Below, piece after piece: positions 19,122 through 28,508 of a DNA stretch of 64,000 nucleotides (position 1 is its first letter; each line of letters starts with the position of its first letter). The position numbers and the translations under genes were made by a program. Source of the stretch: Streptomyces tuirus (GTDB taxonomy: Bacteria > Actinomycetota > Actinomycetes > Streptomycetales > Streptomycetaceae); NCBI GenBank assembly GCA_018195615.1, contig JAGTPG010000001.1, positions 1,736,001 through 1,800,000 on the forward strand, written 5' to 3'. The notes under the pieces were generated by a model that made no database searches, was not told where the DNA came from, and saw only the letters and a program-made list of their open reading frames with translations.

Positions 19122-20387
19122 TCAGTTCTGTGCTGATTGCGCCTTGCGGTGGGAGGCGGCCAGCAGGCCGAGAGGCAGCAGGGCCGCCAGGGCGAAGGCG
19201 AAGCCGGCCAGGGAGGGGCCTCTCAGGCCCAGGCCGGAGGTCAGGGCGACGCCGCCGAGCCAGGAACCCGCGGCGATGCCGACCTGGAACGCGGACGTGG
19301 CCAGGGACATGGGCAGGGACCGGCCGGCTCCGGCGATGCTGACGACCTGACCGACGACGATGGGGTTGCCCGCGAAGCCGGCGGCGCCGAGCAGCACGAC
19401 CAGGCTCACGGCCACGACGCTGTTGGTCGCCCACAGGGTGAAGGCGCCCAGGAGCGCGGCGGTGACGGCAGCGGCCGGGATGAGCGTGGTGTAGGGGCGT
19501 CGGTCGCCGAGGCGCCCGCCGACCGTGGTGCCGGCCAGCGCGCCGACACCGAAGCCGAGCATCGCCGGCGGCACCACGGAGCTCGCGAGGTGCGCGCGGT
19601 CGGTCAGCAGCGGGGCGACGTAGCTGTAGGCGCCCATGATGCCGGCCTGGATCAGCGCGATGGCCAGGTAGACCAGCCACAGACGCGGATGTTTGAGCGC
19701 GGACGCCTCCTCGCGCAGGGAGCCGTCGGCACGCGTGGTGTCGGCCGGGACACGGCGGGCGATCACGACGGCGGCGGCCACGGCGAGAGCGGCGAGCATC
19801 CAGAACGGGGCCTGCCAGCCGCCCAACTGGCCTGCCGCCGTCCCCAGCGGGACACCGACGATATTGGCCAGGGTGATGCCGCCGACCATCACACCCGTGG
19901 CACGGGTGCTGGCGGCAGGGCCGGCCGCGGCGGTGGCGATCACGGCGCCCACGGCCCAGAAGGTGCCGTTGCCCAGCGCCGCGGCGAGTCGGCCGACGAC
20001 CGCGAGGGCCAGGTCGGAGCTGAGCGCGCTGACGACGTGACCTGCGGCGAAGACCAGCAGCGCGGCGATCAGGGTCGAACGGCGCGGCAGGCGCTGGGTC
20101 GCGACCGCCATCAGGGGAGCGCCGATCATCATGCCGATGGCGAAGGCGGTGATGAGCATCCCGGCGCTGGAGACGCTGACATTCAGGGCGCCGGAGATCT
20201 CCGGCAGCAGGCCGGAGACGATGAACTCGCTGGTGCCCATGATGAAGGTGATGCCACCCATCAGCCACACCACAGACGGCAGCCTGACCTTCCCGGCAGG
20301 CCGTGCCGCGCTGTCACCCGTGAGCGGTGCGGGCGCCGAAGTATCCGGCTTCGTGGACGAGGGGGAACGCACTGACGATCCTTCCAA
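19122..20387 (-). CDS. MFS transporter, drug/sugar efflux (AraJ/DHA1) type
   Basis: A 421-residue protein with about 12 hydrophobic helices after a 35-residue polar N-terminus. The first helix contains GGITFIMGTSEFIVSGLLPE, the usual start of the YdhP/AraJ/NepI branch of DHA1 exporters. The loop between helices 2 and 3 reads ATQRLPRRS, and the second half has GGRLGDRRP. Members export drugs, sugars or nucleosides. It lies upstream of the aldo/keto reductases on the same strand and could share control with them. Confidence 0.85.
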   Translation of the reverse strand: MEGSSVRSPSSTKPDTSAPAPLTGDSAARPAGKVRLPSVVWLMGGITFIMGTSEFIVSGLLPEISGALNVSVSSAGMLITAFAIGMMIGAPLMAVATQRLPRRSTLIAALLVFAAGHVVSALSSDLALAVVGRLAAALGNGTFWAVGAVIATAAAGPAASTRATGVMVGGITLANIVGVPLGTAAGQLGGWQAPFWMLAALAVAAAVVIARRVPADTTRADGSLREEASALKHPRLWLVYLAIALIQAGIMGAYSYVAPLLTDRAHLASSVVPPAMLGFGVGALAGTTVGGRLGDRRPYTTLIPAAAVTAALLGAFTLWATNSVVAVSLVVLLGAAGFAGNPIVVGQVVSIAGAGRSLPMSLATSAFQVGIAAGSWLGGVALTSGLGLRGPSLAGFAFALAALLPLGLLAASHRKAQSAQN

Positions 20388-20736
20388 AAGCGGTGGCGCG
20401 GGCCCTGGTCATCCGAAGGCGGTCCGGCAGAGCGGCGTGCGCGCCGATGGTTGTGCGGGCGAAGCCCCTTCAGGCCCGCCGCAATCCACGAAACCAGCCG
20501 GCAAGCGGCGCAGGGAGTCTCACCTGTGAGGGGTAACAGCAGGGACCCCTCAAGCCCGGAGCGCGAGTGAGGACACGGCGAATGGGGGTAGAGGACCGCG
20601 GCACACGATGCGGCCGGCGCCGGCGCCGCTCGCCGGAACTGGCGAGACGCCGGGTGCGGCGGGCGTGAGGGCGGCGGGCCGAACGCCATGACGGCCGCGC
20701 TGGGACAAAGAGGTCCGGAGGAGGAGCCGGCTGGGG
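20388..20736. other. Intergenic stretch, no gene recognised
   Basis: This 349-base gap lies between the MFS start and the end of the XRE regulator gene, both on the minus strand. The frames in it are arginine- or proline-rich and show no recognisable family. It must hold the promoter of the MFS gene; no clear operator was seen. Confidence 0.5.
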
Positions 20737-21615
20737 TCAGTGTTCGGGGTCGGCCTGCGAGGCGGCCGCATCCTGGCTCTGGCTCGCTGCCCAGCCGGCG
20801 AGGAGCGTCAAGGCGTCCGCAGCCGGGGTGCCGGGGTCAGCGCTGTACACGGTGATGGAGAGCCCCTGCTCACCGGGCAGGTCAAGGCTTTCGTGGACCA
20901 GCTCCATCTCGCCCACCGCCCGGTGGTGGAACCGTTTGGTTCCTTCGGTGAAGACGTGCACGTCGTGCGCGCCCCACATGGTGCGGAAGGCGTCGCTGCG
21001 GGTGGACAGCTCACCGATCAGGTTCGACAGCTCACGGTCGTAGGGGTTCTTGGCGACCTCGACCCGCAGCACCCCGACTCCGTCGCGGGCCACGCGTTCC
21101 CATTCGGGGTACATCCGGGTGGCGCGGGGGTCGAGGAAGACGAACCGGCAGGTGTTGGCCGGCTCCTGCTCGAACACCTCGCTGAGCAGAGCGCGGGCGA
21201 GCGGATTGGCGGCCAGGATGTCCATGCGGTTGTTGCGCACGTACGCCGGCTGGTCGTGCAGGCCCTCGATGATGCGTAGCACGCTCGGCCGCACGGTGGC
21301 CTTCTTCGGACGGCGCCGGACGCGGGCCGGGGTGGCGCTCGTCGCACGGGCCAGGGCGTACAGGTGGTCGCGTTCGGTGTCGTCCAGGCGCAATGCCTGG
21401 GCGAGGGCGTCCAGGACACTCTCGGAGACCCCGCCGAGATCGCCGCGCTCCATACGCGTGTAGTACTCCACGCTCACCCCGGCGAGCATCGCGACCTCGC
21501 CCCGGCGCAGACCGGGAACCCGACGGTGCCCGTACACCGGCAGACCCGCCTGCTGAGGGGTGATCTTGGCGCGGCGGGACGTGAGGAACGCGCTCACTTC
21601 AGCCCGATTGTCCAT
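20737..21615 (-). CDS. XRE-family regulator with MmyB-like ligand-binding domain
   Basis: A 292-residue regulator. The N-terminal helix-turn-helix (residues about 12-75) contains the typical actinobacterial string VPGLRRGEVAMLAGVSVEYY followed by TRMERG. The rest is the MmyB-like domain (NRMDILAANPLARALLSE, then CRFVFLDPRATRMYPEW), thought to bind a small hydrophobic ligand. In Streptomyces such regulators very often control an adjacent oxidoreductase or MFS gene. Here the MFS gene and the aldo/keto reductases lie downstream on the same strand, so they are the natural candidates. Confidence 0.9.
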   Translation of the reverse strand: MDNRAEVSAFLTSRRAKITPQQAGLPVYGHRRVPGLRRGEVAMLAGVSVEYYTRMERGDLGGVSESVLDALAQALRLDDTERDHLYALARATSATPARVRRRPKKATVRPSVLRIIEGLHDQPAYVRNNRMDILAANPLARALLSEVFEQEPANTCRFVFLDPRATRMYPEWERVARDGVGVLRVEVAKNPYDRELSNLIGELSTRSDAFRTMWGAHDVHVFTEGTKRFHHRAVGEMELVHESLDLPGEQGLSITVYSADPGTPAADALTLLAGWAASQSQDAAASQADPEH

Positions 21616-22041
21616 GCGGTCAGCCTAGGGAGACGGCGCGGTCTCTGGGGGTCTCTGTCATTACCCCTCACAGCACGGACTCCCGCACCCCGGCCCCAGC
21701 TGATGCGCTCATCGACTGCCCTGCCAATCGATCCGCCTGCGCGACCCGGCGGCCGCCGACATCGAGGCCCTGACCGCGCACCCTGCCGTTGCATACGCCG
21801 TCTGGCAGCTGGACGAACTCCACATCGCCCCAGGGCGCGGCCTCTTCGGCCTGTTCGGCGAACTGACGGGTGTCGCCGTCCGGGCCGAGATACGTAAAGA
21901 CGATCACGTCGATTCGACAGCCACCGCAGGAACGCCGGGTCGGACAACCTTCGCGAGCCAAAAGGTGCTCCGCACCGTGTGCCCGGGGGAAACAGGTCGA
22001 GTCCACCCGGCCGCGCCTGAGGTGGCTATGAAAGCCGCAGG
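21616..22041. other. Intergenic stretch, no gene recognised
   Basis: This 426-base gap separates the XRE regulator start from the end of the RNA methyltransferase gene. A minus-strand frame (about 21668-21910) contains VFTYLGPDGDTRQFAEQAEE, which looks protein-like, but it has no start, no ribosome-binding site and no family I recognise. It may be a relic. The gap also marks the change from accessory to housekeeping content. Confidence 0.4.
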
Positions 22042-23370
22042 TCAGACGCCCTTTGCTGCGGGCTCCAGAATCGCCACACACTCCACATGATGCGTCATCG
22101 GAAACAGATCGAACGCCCGAAGCATCCGCACCCGATACCCCCCATCCCGGAAGTACCCCAGGTCCCGCGCCAACGCCGCCGGATCACAAGCCACGTACGC
22201 GATCCGTCGAGCCCCCAGCGAAGCCAGATGCTCCACCGTCTTCCGCCCCGCCCCCGACCGCGGCGGGTCCAGCACGATCAGGTCGACCTCCGTGATGCCC
22301 GTCCGCGGCAGCACACTCTCGACCTTGCCCTGCTCGATACGGACGCGGTCGAAGTCGGCGAGGTTGTGCCGCGCGTCCTCCACCGCCCGCTTGCCGGACT
22401 CGATGCCGAGGACCGCGCCCTGCTCGCCGACCCGGTCGGCCAGCGCGCCGGCGAAGAGGCCGACGCCGCAGTAGAGGTCGAGGGCCATGTCGCCCTTGCG
22501 GGGCAGCAGGCCCTGCATGACCGCCGTGACGAGGGTGTCGGCCGCCTTCGGGTGGACCTGCCAGAAGCCCCCGTTGCCGACCCGATGGGTCCGGCCGTCC
22601 GCGCGCTCGCGGACGAACGGGCGGCCATGGACACGGTGGACGCCGCCGGAGCGCTCGTCCACGCGCAGGACCGACACCGGCCGGTCCAGTTCGACCAGCG
22701 GAAGGCGCGCCCCCGGCTTCGGCGTCAGGACCACCTGGCGGTCCTGCGAGCCCGTCGCCGCGATCGCCTCGACGGAGTCCATGCCCGTCCAGTCACGCTT
22801 CTCGATGCCGAGCTCGCTGACGCCCTCCGCGGCGATCATGCAGTGGTCGATCGGCTCGACCTCGTGCGAGCGGTGCCGGCGCAGGCCCGCGCGGCCGTCC
22901 GCCGTGACCGCGTACTGGACGCGGGTACGCCAGGCCGGGACCTGCCCCGCGGGTACCTTGTCGCCCTCGGCGGGCACCACCGTGCCGTCCCAGCCGGCCT
23001 CCTCCGGCGTGAGCCCGGCGAGATGCTGGAGCTGCTCGGCGATCACGTCGGCCTTCAGGCGCCGCTGCGCGCCCGGCTTGGCGTGCTGCCAGTCGCAGCC
23101 GCCGCAGCGGCCGGGCCCGGCGAAGGGGCACGGGACGTCGATGCGGTCCTTGGAGGCGTCGAGCACCTCCACCGCGTCGGCGCGCAGGAACCGCGCGCCC
23201 TGCTCGCCCTCCGTCACACGCGCCACGACACGCTCACCGGGCAGCGCGTGCCGGACGAACAGCACCTGGCCCTCCAAGGTGCGGGCGATGCAGTGGCCAC
23301 CGTGGGCGACGGAGCCGATTTCGACCTCGTACTCCTCCCCCACCAGCGACTTCCTCGGTTCTGCCTGCAT
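22042..23370 (-). CDS. TRAM-domain SAM-dependent RNA (uracil-5-) methyltransferase, TrmA/RlmD family
   Basis: A 442-residue enzyme from ATG 23370 that methylates C5 of a uridine in rRNA or tRNA. The N-terminal TRAM domain (YEVEIGSVAHGGHCIAR) is followed by an iron-sulphur cysteine set in PCPFAGPGRCGGCDWQH. SAM binding is shown by ALDLYCGVGLFAG, the target motif by IVLDPPRSGAG, and the nucleophilic cysteine by YVACDPAALARDL. The upstream in-frame extension to 23481 is ignored because the TRAM domain starts soon after the chosen ATG. It lies 135 bases downstream of the KimA-like gene on the same strand, as is common in actinobacteria. The exact target base is not known. Confidence 0.88.
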   Translation of the reverse strand: MQAEPRKSLVGEEYEVEIGSVAHGGHCIARTLEGQVLFVRHALPGERVVARVTEGEQGARFLRADAVEVLDASKDRIDVPCPFAGPGRCGGCDWQHAKPGAQRRLKADVIAEQLQHLAGLTPEEAGWDGTVVPAEGDKVPAGQVPAWRTRVQYAVTADGRAGLRRHRSHEVEPIDHCMIAAEGVSELGIEKRDWTGMDSVEAIAATGSQDRQVVLTPKPGARLPLVELDRPVSVLRVDERSGGVHRVHGRPFVRERADGRTHRVGNGGFWQVHPKAADTLVTAVMQGLLPRKGDMALDLYCGVGLFAGALADRVGEQGAVLGIESGKRAVEDARHNLADFDRVRIEQGKVESVLPRTGITEVDLIVLDPPRSGAGRKTVEHLASLGARRIAYVACDPAALARDLGYFRDGGYRVRMLRAFDLFPMTHHVECVAILEPAAKGV

Positions 23371-23505
23371 GGCGGGGTGACTCCAAAACACGTGAGGGGA
23401 AGGGGCCGCACGGAATACGGCCGGACAACAGCCCACCAGTCTACGTGGCTGCCGCCCGGCCGTTTCACGGCCGTTTCGCACAGCCGTCGCCGAGAAGGAC
23501 CCGGC

Positions 23506-25555
23506 TCAGGACTTGGGCTCGGAGGACTCCTTCGACCGGACCTGCGCCGGCCCCCGCCGCACCGAACCGGGCGCGTTCCAGTCCTGCCGCCTGCGGGCCC
23601 GCCGCTTGGCCGCCTCGGAGGACTGCAGCTGGTACGGCACCGAGGTCACCATGATCCCCGGCGTGAACAGCAGCCGGCCCTTCAGCCGCAGGGCGCTCTG
23701 GTTGTGCAGCAGGTGCTCGTACCAGTGGCCGACGACGTACTCGGGGATGATCACGGACACCGCGTCCCGCGGCGACTCCTTGCGCAGTCCCTTGACGTAC
23801 TCGATGATCGGCCGGGTGATCTCGCGGTAGGGCGAGTCGAGGACCTTCAGCGGTACGTCGATGCCGCGTCGCTCCCATTCGGCGCGCAGCGCCTTGGTCT
23901 CGGCGGGGTCGACGTTGACGCTGACCGCCTCCAGGGTGTCCGAGCGCATCAGCTTGGCGTAGGCCAGGGCGCGCAGGGTGGGGCGGTGGATCTTGGAGAT
24001 CAGGACGACCGAGTGGACCCGGGACGGCCGTACGCTGTCGTCGCTCGGGCCCTCGGGGCGGCGATCTCCTCGGCGACGCGGTCGTAGTGCTTACGGATGG
24101 CCGTCATCGTCGCGTAGAAGATCACCATGCCGAGCAGGGCGACCCACGCGCCGTGCGTGAACTTGGTGACGAGGACGACGACCAGCACGAGGCCGGTGAA
24201 GAAGGCGCCGAAGGCGTTGATGGCGCGCGAGCGGATCATGTGGCGGCGCTTGGCCTGGTCCTGCTCGGTGGCCAGGTGGCGGTTCCAGTGCCGGACCATG
24301 CCGGTCTGGCTGAGCGTGAAGGACACGAACACGCCGACGATGTAGAGCTGGATCAGGCGGGTGGAGTCGGCGCCGTAGATCCACACCAGCAGTCCGGCGG
24401 CGCCCGCGAGGAGCACGATGCCGTTGGAGAAGGCCAGGCGGTCGCCGCGGGTGTGCAGCTGGCGCGGCAGGTAGCGGTCCTGGGCGAGGATGGAGCCGAG
24501 CAGCGGGAAGCCGTTGTAGGCGGTGTTCGCGGCGAGGAACAGCACCAGTGCGGTGGCCGCCGCAAGGATGATGAACAGGAAGCTGCCCTTGCCGAAGACG
24601 GCCTCGGCGACCTGGGAGATCACCGGGTTCTGGACGTAGTCCGGACCGAGCGGGACGCCGTTGTGGACGAGGTCGTGGGCCGGGTTCTCGGCCATACGGA
24701 CGTCCGTCGCGGCGGCCAGGGCGATGATGCCGCAGAACATGGTGACGGCCAGCAGGCCCATCATCGCGAGGGTGGTCGCGGCGTTCTTCGACTTGGGCTT
24801 GCGGAAGGCCGGGACGCCGTTGGAGATCGCCTCGACGCCGGTGAGGGCGGCGCAGCCGGAGGAGAAGGCGCGCAGGAGGAGGAAGACGAGGGCGAAGCCG
24901 GCCAGCCCCTGGTGCTCGGGCTTGATGACGTAGTCCGCCGTCGGTGCCCGCATGGTGTCGTCCAGGACCAGTCCGCGGAAGGCCCCCCAGGCGATCATGG
25001 TGAAGACGCCCGCGACGAAGATGTACGTCGGAATCGCGAACAGCGAGCCCGACTCCTTCACGCCGCGCAGGTTCATCAGTGTCAGCAGCACGATCACGCC
25101 GATCGCGCAGAGCACCTTGTGCTCGACCACGAACGGGATCGCGGAGCCGAGGTTCTCGATGCCGGATGAGATCGACACCGCCACGGTGAGGACGTAGTCG
25201 ACGAGCAGCGCGCTGGCGACCGTGAGGCCCGCCTTGGGGCCGAGGTTGGTGTTGGCCACCTCGTAGTCGCCGCCGCCGCTGGGGTAGGCGTGCACATTCT
25301 GCCGGTACGAGGCGACCACGGTGAACATCAGCACGACGACCGCGACGGCGATCCAGGGGCTGAAGTGGTACGCCGTCACTCCCGCGATCGACAGGACCAG
25401 CAGGACCTCGCCGGGCGCGTAGGCGACGGAGGACAGCGGGTCGGAGGCGAAGACGGGGAGTGCGATGCGCTTCGGCAGGAGCGTTTCCCCAGCCGGTCAC
25501 TGCGCAGTGCGCGCCCGATCAGGATCCGTTTGGGCACGTCGGTCAGTTTGGACAC
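23506..25555 (-). CDS. KimA-type potassium transporter, APC superfamily (two frame breaks)
   Basis: Restoring single bases at about 25485 and 24050 gives a 683-residue protein. It starts at GTG 25555 (MSKLTDVPKRILIGRALRSD), with some 12 membrane helices and a cytoplasmic C-terminal domain. Several blocks are shared with Bacillus KimA (YdaO), a high-affinity K+/H+ symporter, as I recall it: ALPVFASDPLSSVAY, YRQNVHAYPSGGGDY, LLVDYVLTVAVSISSGIENL, GVEAISNGVPAF, RGDRLAFSNGIVLL and LHNQSALRLKGRLLF. KimA is inhibited by c-di-AMP through its cytosolic domain. Annotation pipelines usually call this an APC amino-acid permease. The nearby TrkA and KdpDE genes favour potassium. Confidence 0.82.
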
Positions 25556-25740
25556 AACAGAGGATCGTAAGCGTTCGATTGCGGGCTCGCCCACCCGCCA
25601 CCCCTCATCTGTGTTCCCTCTGCTCTCCGAGTGAATTCAGGGGCCGCTGCGGCTGCGGATTCGGCAGGCCGGCCGGTTGCCATGCCTATATGACTAGGCC
25701 CTGCCCGTCTCCCGGATGTTGCCGCCCCACTGGAGGTCTC

Positions 25741-25860
25741 ATGCACCCGACCGCAGAACTGATCGGCGCCGCGGCCACCCTCATCGCCCTCGGGTTCCTG
25801 ACCCTCGCGAGCATCCGCAGCATCAGCCGCCGCAAGGGCGTCTCACCGGGCACGCGCTAG
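25741..25860 (+). CDS. Small single-helix membrane protein, 39 residues
   Basis: The start is ATG 25741 behind a CTGGAGGTC ribosome-binding site. It encodes MHPTAELIGAAATLIALGFL then TLASIRSISRRKGVSPGTR. One hydrophobic helix spans about residues 7-25, followed by a basic tail that should stay in the cytoplasm. It is divergent from the KimA-like gene (185-base shared promoter region), and its stop overlaps the PfkB stop on the opposite strand within CTAG. I do not recognise a family. Size, context and ribosome-binding site make a real gene likely. Confidence 0.6.
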   Translation: MHPTAELIGAAATLIALGFLTLASIRSISRRKGVSPGTR

Positions 25861-26782
25861 ACGGTTCGCTCCCCGGCCCTCTCCAGCTCTGCCACCCTGG
25901 CGCGCAGATCCTCACGGTCGATTGCGGCCGTCCGGGTCGACGGGATCGTGCAGGCGTGAGCCCGGCCACCGAGCCGTACAGGGCGCAGCGGTGGGGTGGT
26001 TCGTCGCGCAGCCAGGCGTGCAGGAACGCTGCCGCGAAGGCGTCGCCCGCCCCGTTGGAGTCGATCACCGGTGCCGGGGGCCGGGCGGCCGGTACGTGGG
26101 TCAGGTCGCCGTCGGCCAGCAGGTACGCCCCGTCCGCCCCGGCGGTGGCGACGACCACCCGGGCCCGGCCCCGCTCGGCGATCCGCCGCATGGTCCGCTC
26201 CGGGTCGGCCAGTGCCGCGCTGGACAGGAAGACCAGGTCGGCTTGGTGGGCGAAGGGTTCGTGGTAGGGGCTGGCCCCGTCCCAGTCGTGCAGGTCGGTC
26301 GAGATCGTGATGCCCGCCTCGCGCAGGACGGGCAGCGCGTGGGCGCAGGGCTGGGTGATGACGACGTGCGCGTGCCGGCTCACCGCGGCCAGCTCCCGCA
26401 CCGTGGTCTCCGGCAGCCGGTCCCCCTCCGCCGCGCGGGTGGCGTCGTACAGGGACAGCCGTCTGCCGTCGGGGCCGACGAGGTTGACCGCGCGCTTGGT
26501 GCCGAGCGGCTGCGGCACGGCGGTGAGGGCGATGCCGCGGTCGCGGTGCAGGGCGCGGACCAGGTCGCCCTCGGGGTCGTCGCCCAGCATGTCGATGTGG
26601 TGCGTGCGCAGCCCGAGCCCGCTCGTCCCGAGGGCGAAGAAGTCACCGCTCTGGCCCGCCCGCGTCACGATCCCCGGCCGGATCATGTGGCTGTCCGCGA
26701 ACGGCACGGGCAGCTCGGGCACATGCACGATCGTGTCCACGCCCGCGCCGCCCAGGACGAGAACGTCGATCTCGGTACTCAT
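25857..26782 (-). CDS. PfkB-family carbohydrate kinase (one frame break)
   Basis: A sugar or nucleoside kinase of about 308 residues starting at ATG 26782 (MSTEIDVLVLGGAGVDTIVH). The substrate region GIVTRAGQSGDFFALGTSGLG and the catalytic DSNGAGDAFAAAFLHAWL motif, with its base Asp, are intact. One base is missing at about 25950; the restored tail ends ELERAGERTV. The stop shares a CTAG with the stop of the small membrane protein on the other strand. PfkB enzymes phosphorylate ribose, fructose, adenosine and similar substrates; the substrate here cannot be told from sequence. Confidence 0.85.
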
Positions 26783-27041
26783 GGACTGCTCCTCCCCACC
26801 CGAGGGCCGGTCCGGACCCCGGCAGGGCCCTCGGCAACCCCCGCGACTTTGCCGATACGTTGGAGTCGGGCAGTCGAACGCGGCACCGGCCCCGAGGAGC
26901 ATCATGGCGTGATTCCACCGGCATGATGTTGCATGGCGGTCCGCACTCAGGCCGCGACGTGGTGCCTGGCGAGCCGAAAGAGAGACATGAGCACGACAGT
27001 CATGAAGGTCAGAGGGCCTGCAGGAAGCGCGGTGTGACGCG

Positions 27042-27713
27042 ATGCATATTGTCATCATGGGTTGCGGAAGGGTGGGATCCGCCCTGGCCCAGAACCTGGA
27101 GCAGCAGGGCCACACGGTCGCCGTGGTCGACCAGGACCCCACCGCCTTCCGCCGCCTGGGGTCGTCCTTCGGCGGCCGCCGGGTGACCGGGGTCGGCTTC
27201 GACCAGGACACCCTGCGCGAGGCCGGCATCGAGGAGGCCGGCGCCTTCGCCGCCGTCTCCAGCGGTGACAACTCCAACATCATCGCGGCGCGCGTGGCCC
27301 GCGAGATGTTCGGCATCGAGAACGTCGCCGCCCGGATCTACGACCCCCGCCGCGCCGAGGTCTACCAGCGCCTGGGCATCCCGACCGTCGCGACCGTCCG
27401 CTGGACGGCCGACCAGATGCTGCGCCGTCTGCTCCCCTCTGGTGCCGAGCCGCTGTGGCGCGACCCCACCGGCGGCGTCCAGCTCGCCGAGGTGCACACC
27501 TCCACCGCCTGGGTCGGCCACAAGATCAGCCGGATCCAGGAGGAGACCGGCGTGCGCGTGGCGTTCCTGACCCGGCTCGGCGAGGCGGTCCTGCCCACCT
27601 CGCAGACGGTGTTGCAGGAGGGCGACCTGGTGCACGTGATGATGCGCACCGACGAGGTCGACACGGTCGAGGCGGCGTTCGCCAAGGGTCCCGAAGAGGA
27701 GGGCGGTCACTGA
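27042..27713 (+). CDS. TrkA/RCK-domain potassium uptake protein, first of a pair
   Basis: A 223-residue cytosolic regulator of K+ transport. The N-terminal RCK domain has the nucleotide-binding MGCGRVGSALAQNLEQQGH motif and an acidic residue at the end of strand 2 (VVDQDP). The C-terminal TrkA_C domain begins near residue 140 (VQLAEVHTSTAWVGHKIS). Such proteins gate membrane K+ channels or symporters, and TrkA_C domains are known c-di-AMP receptors in several bacteria. Its stop overlaps the start of a second TrkA protein. It is divergent from the PfkB gene and close to the KimA-like gene. Confidence 0.9.
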   Translation: MHIVIMGCGRVGSALAQNLEQQGHTVAVVDQDPTAFRRLGSSFGGRRVTGVGFDQDTLREAGIEEAGAFAAVSSGDNSNIIAARVAREMFGIENVAARIYDPRRAEVYQRLGIPTVATVRWTADQMLRRLLPSGAEPLWRDPTGGVQLAEVHTSTAWVGHKISRIQEETGVRVAFLTRLGEAVLPTSQTVLQEGDLVHVMMRTDEVDTVEAAFAKGPEEEGGH

Positions 27714-28390
27714 TGAGGGTCGCCATTGCCGGAGCCGGCGCGGTCGGCCGCTCGATCGCGGGCGAGCTGCTGGAGAACGGCCACGAGGTCCTGCTGATCG
27801 ACAAGGCGCCGACCGCCATCTCGGTCGAGCGCGTCCCGCAGGCCGAGTGGCTGCTCGCCGACGCCTGTGAGATCACCTCCCTGGACGAGGCGGCGCTGCA
27901 GCGCTGCAACGTCGTCATCGCCGCGACCGGCGACGACAAGGTGAACCTGGTCGTCTCGCTCCTCGCGAAGACGGAGTACGGCGTCCCGCGCGTCGTCGCC
28001 CGGGTGAACAACCCGAAGAACGAGTGGCTCTTCAACGAGTCCTGGGGCGTGGACGTCGCCGTCTCCACACCGCGTCTGATGTCGGCCCTGGTCGAGGAGG
28101 CGGTGAGCGTGGGCGACCTGGTCCGCCTGCTCCGCTTCAGCCACGGCGACGCCAACCTGGTCGAGCTGACCCTGCCGGAGGAGTCGGCCCTGGCCGGCAC
28201 GCAGGTCGGCGATGTGGAGTGGCCGCAGGACACGTCCCTGGTCACGATCATCCGCGGCACCCGCGTCCTGACCCCCTCCCGGGAGGACTCCCTGGAAGCG
28301 GGCGACGAGCTGCTCTTCGTGGCCGCGCAGGCCCGTGAGGAGCAGTTGGAGGACCTGCTGTCCGTGCGGCGGAAGGACGCGGCGAGCTGA
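27713..28390 (+). CDS. TrkA/RCK-domain potassium uptake protein, second of a pair
   Basis: A 225-residue paralogue. Its ATG at 27713 overlaps the stop of the preceding gene (TGATG), so the two are translationally coupled and probably form a heteromeric ring. The RCK motif is IAGAGAVGRSIAGELLENGH, and TrkA_C begins around residue 140 (LVELTLPEESALAGTQVGDV). A strong stem-loop follows at 28416. No membrane TrkH/KtrB subunit is adjacent, so the pair may serve the KimA-like carrier or a distant channel. Confidence 0.9.
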   Translation: MRVAIAGAGAVGRSIAGELLENGHEVLLIDKAPTAISVERVPQAEWLLADACEITSLDEAALQRCNVVIAATGDDKVNLVVSLLAKTEYGVPRVVARVNNPKNEWLFNESWGVDVAVSTPRLMSALVEEAVSVGDLVRLLRFSHGDANLVELTLPEESALAGTQVGDVEWPQDTSLVTIIRGTRVLTPSREDSLEAGDELLFVAAQAREEQLEDLLSVRRKDAAS

Positions 28391-28415
28391 GGGTGTCCCC
28401 GCGGGGAGCACACAG

Positions 28416-28447
28416 CAGGGGCGTCCTGGGTTCTCAGGACGCCCCTG
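28416..28447. terminator. Bidirectional terminator between convergent genes
   Basis: A perfect 13-bp stem, CAGGGGCGTCCTG (28416-28428) and CAGGACGCCCCTG (28435-28447), encloses a 6-base loop and lies 26 bases after the second trkA stop. On the other side it follows the minus-strand DUF3159 gene. There is a short T-containing tail (TCTCTT) on the plus side. Confidence 0.8.
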
Positions 28448-28508
28448 TCTCTTGGGGGCGGATCTCTTTGGGCGGAGCCCCCAGCAAGTCCAGCACGGAC
28501 GCCGGACG

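Noticed and set aside
21668..21910. Protein-like minus-strand segment (GDTRQFAEQAEEAAPWGD) in the gap after the XRE gene
   Set aside because: No start, no ribosome-binding site and no family recognised; at most a relic.
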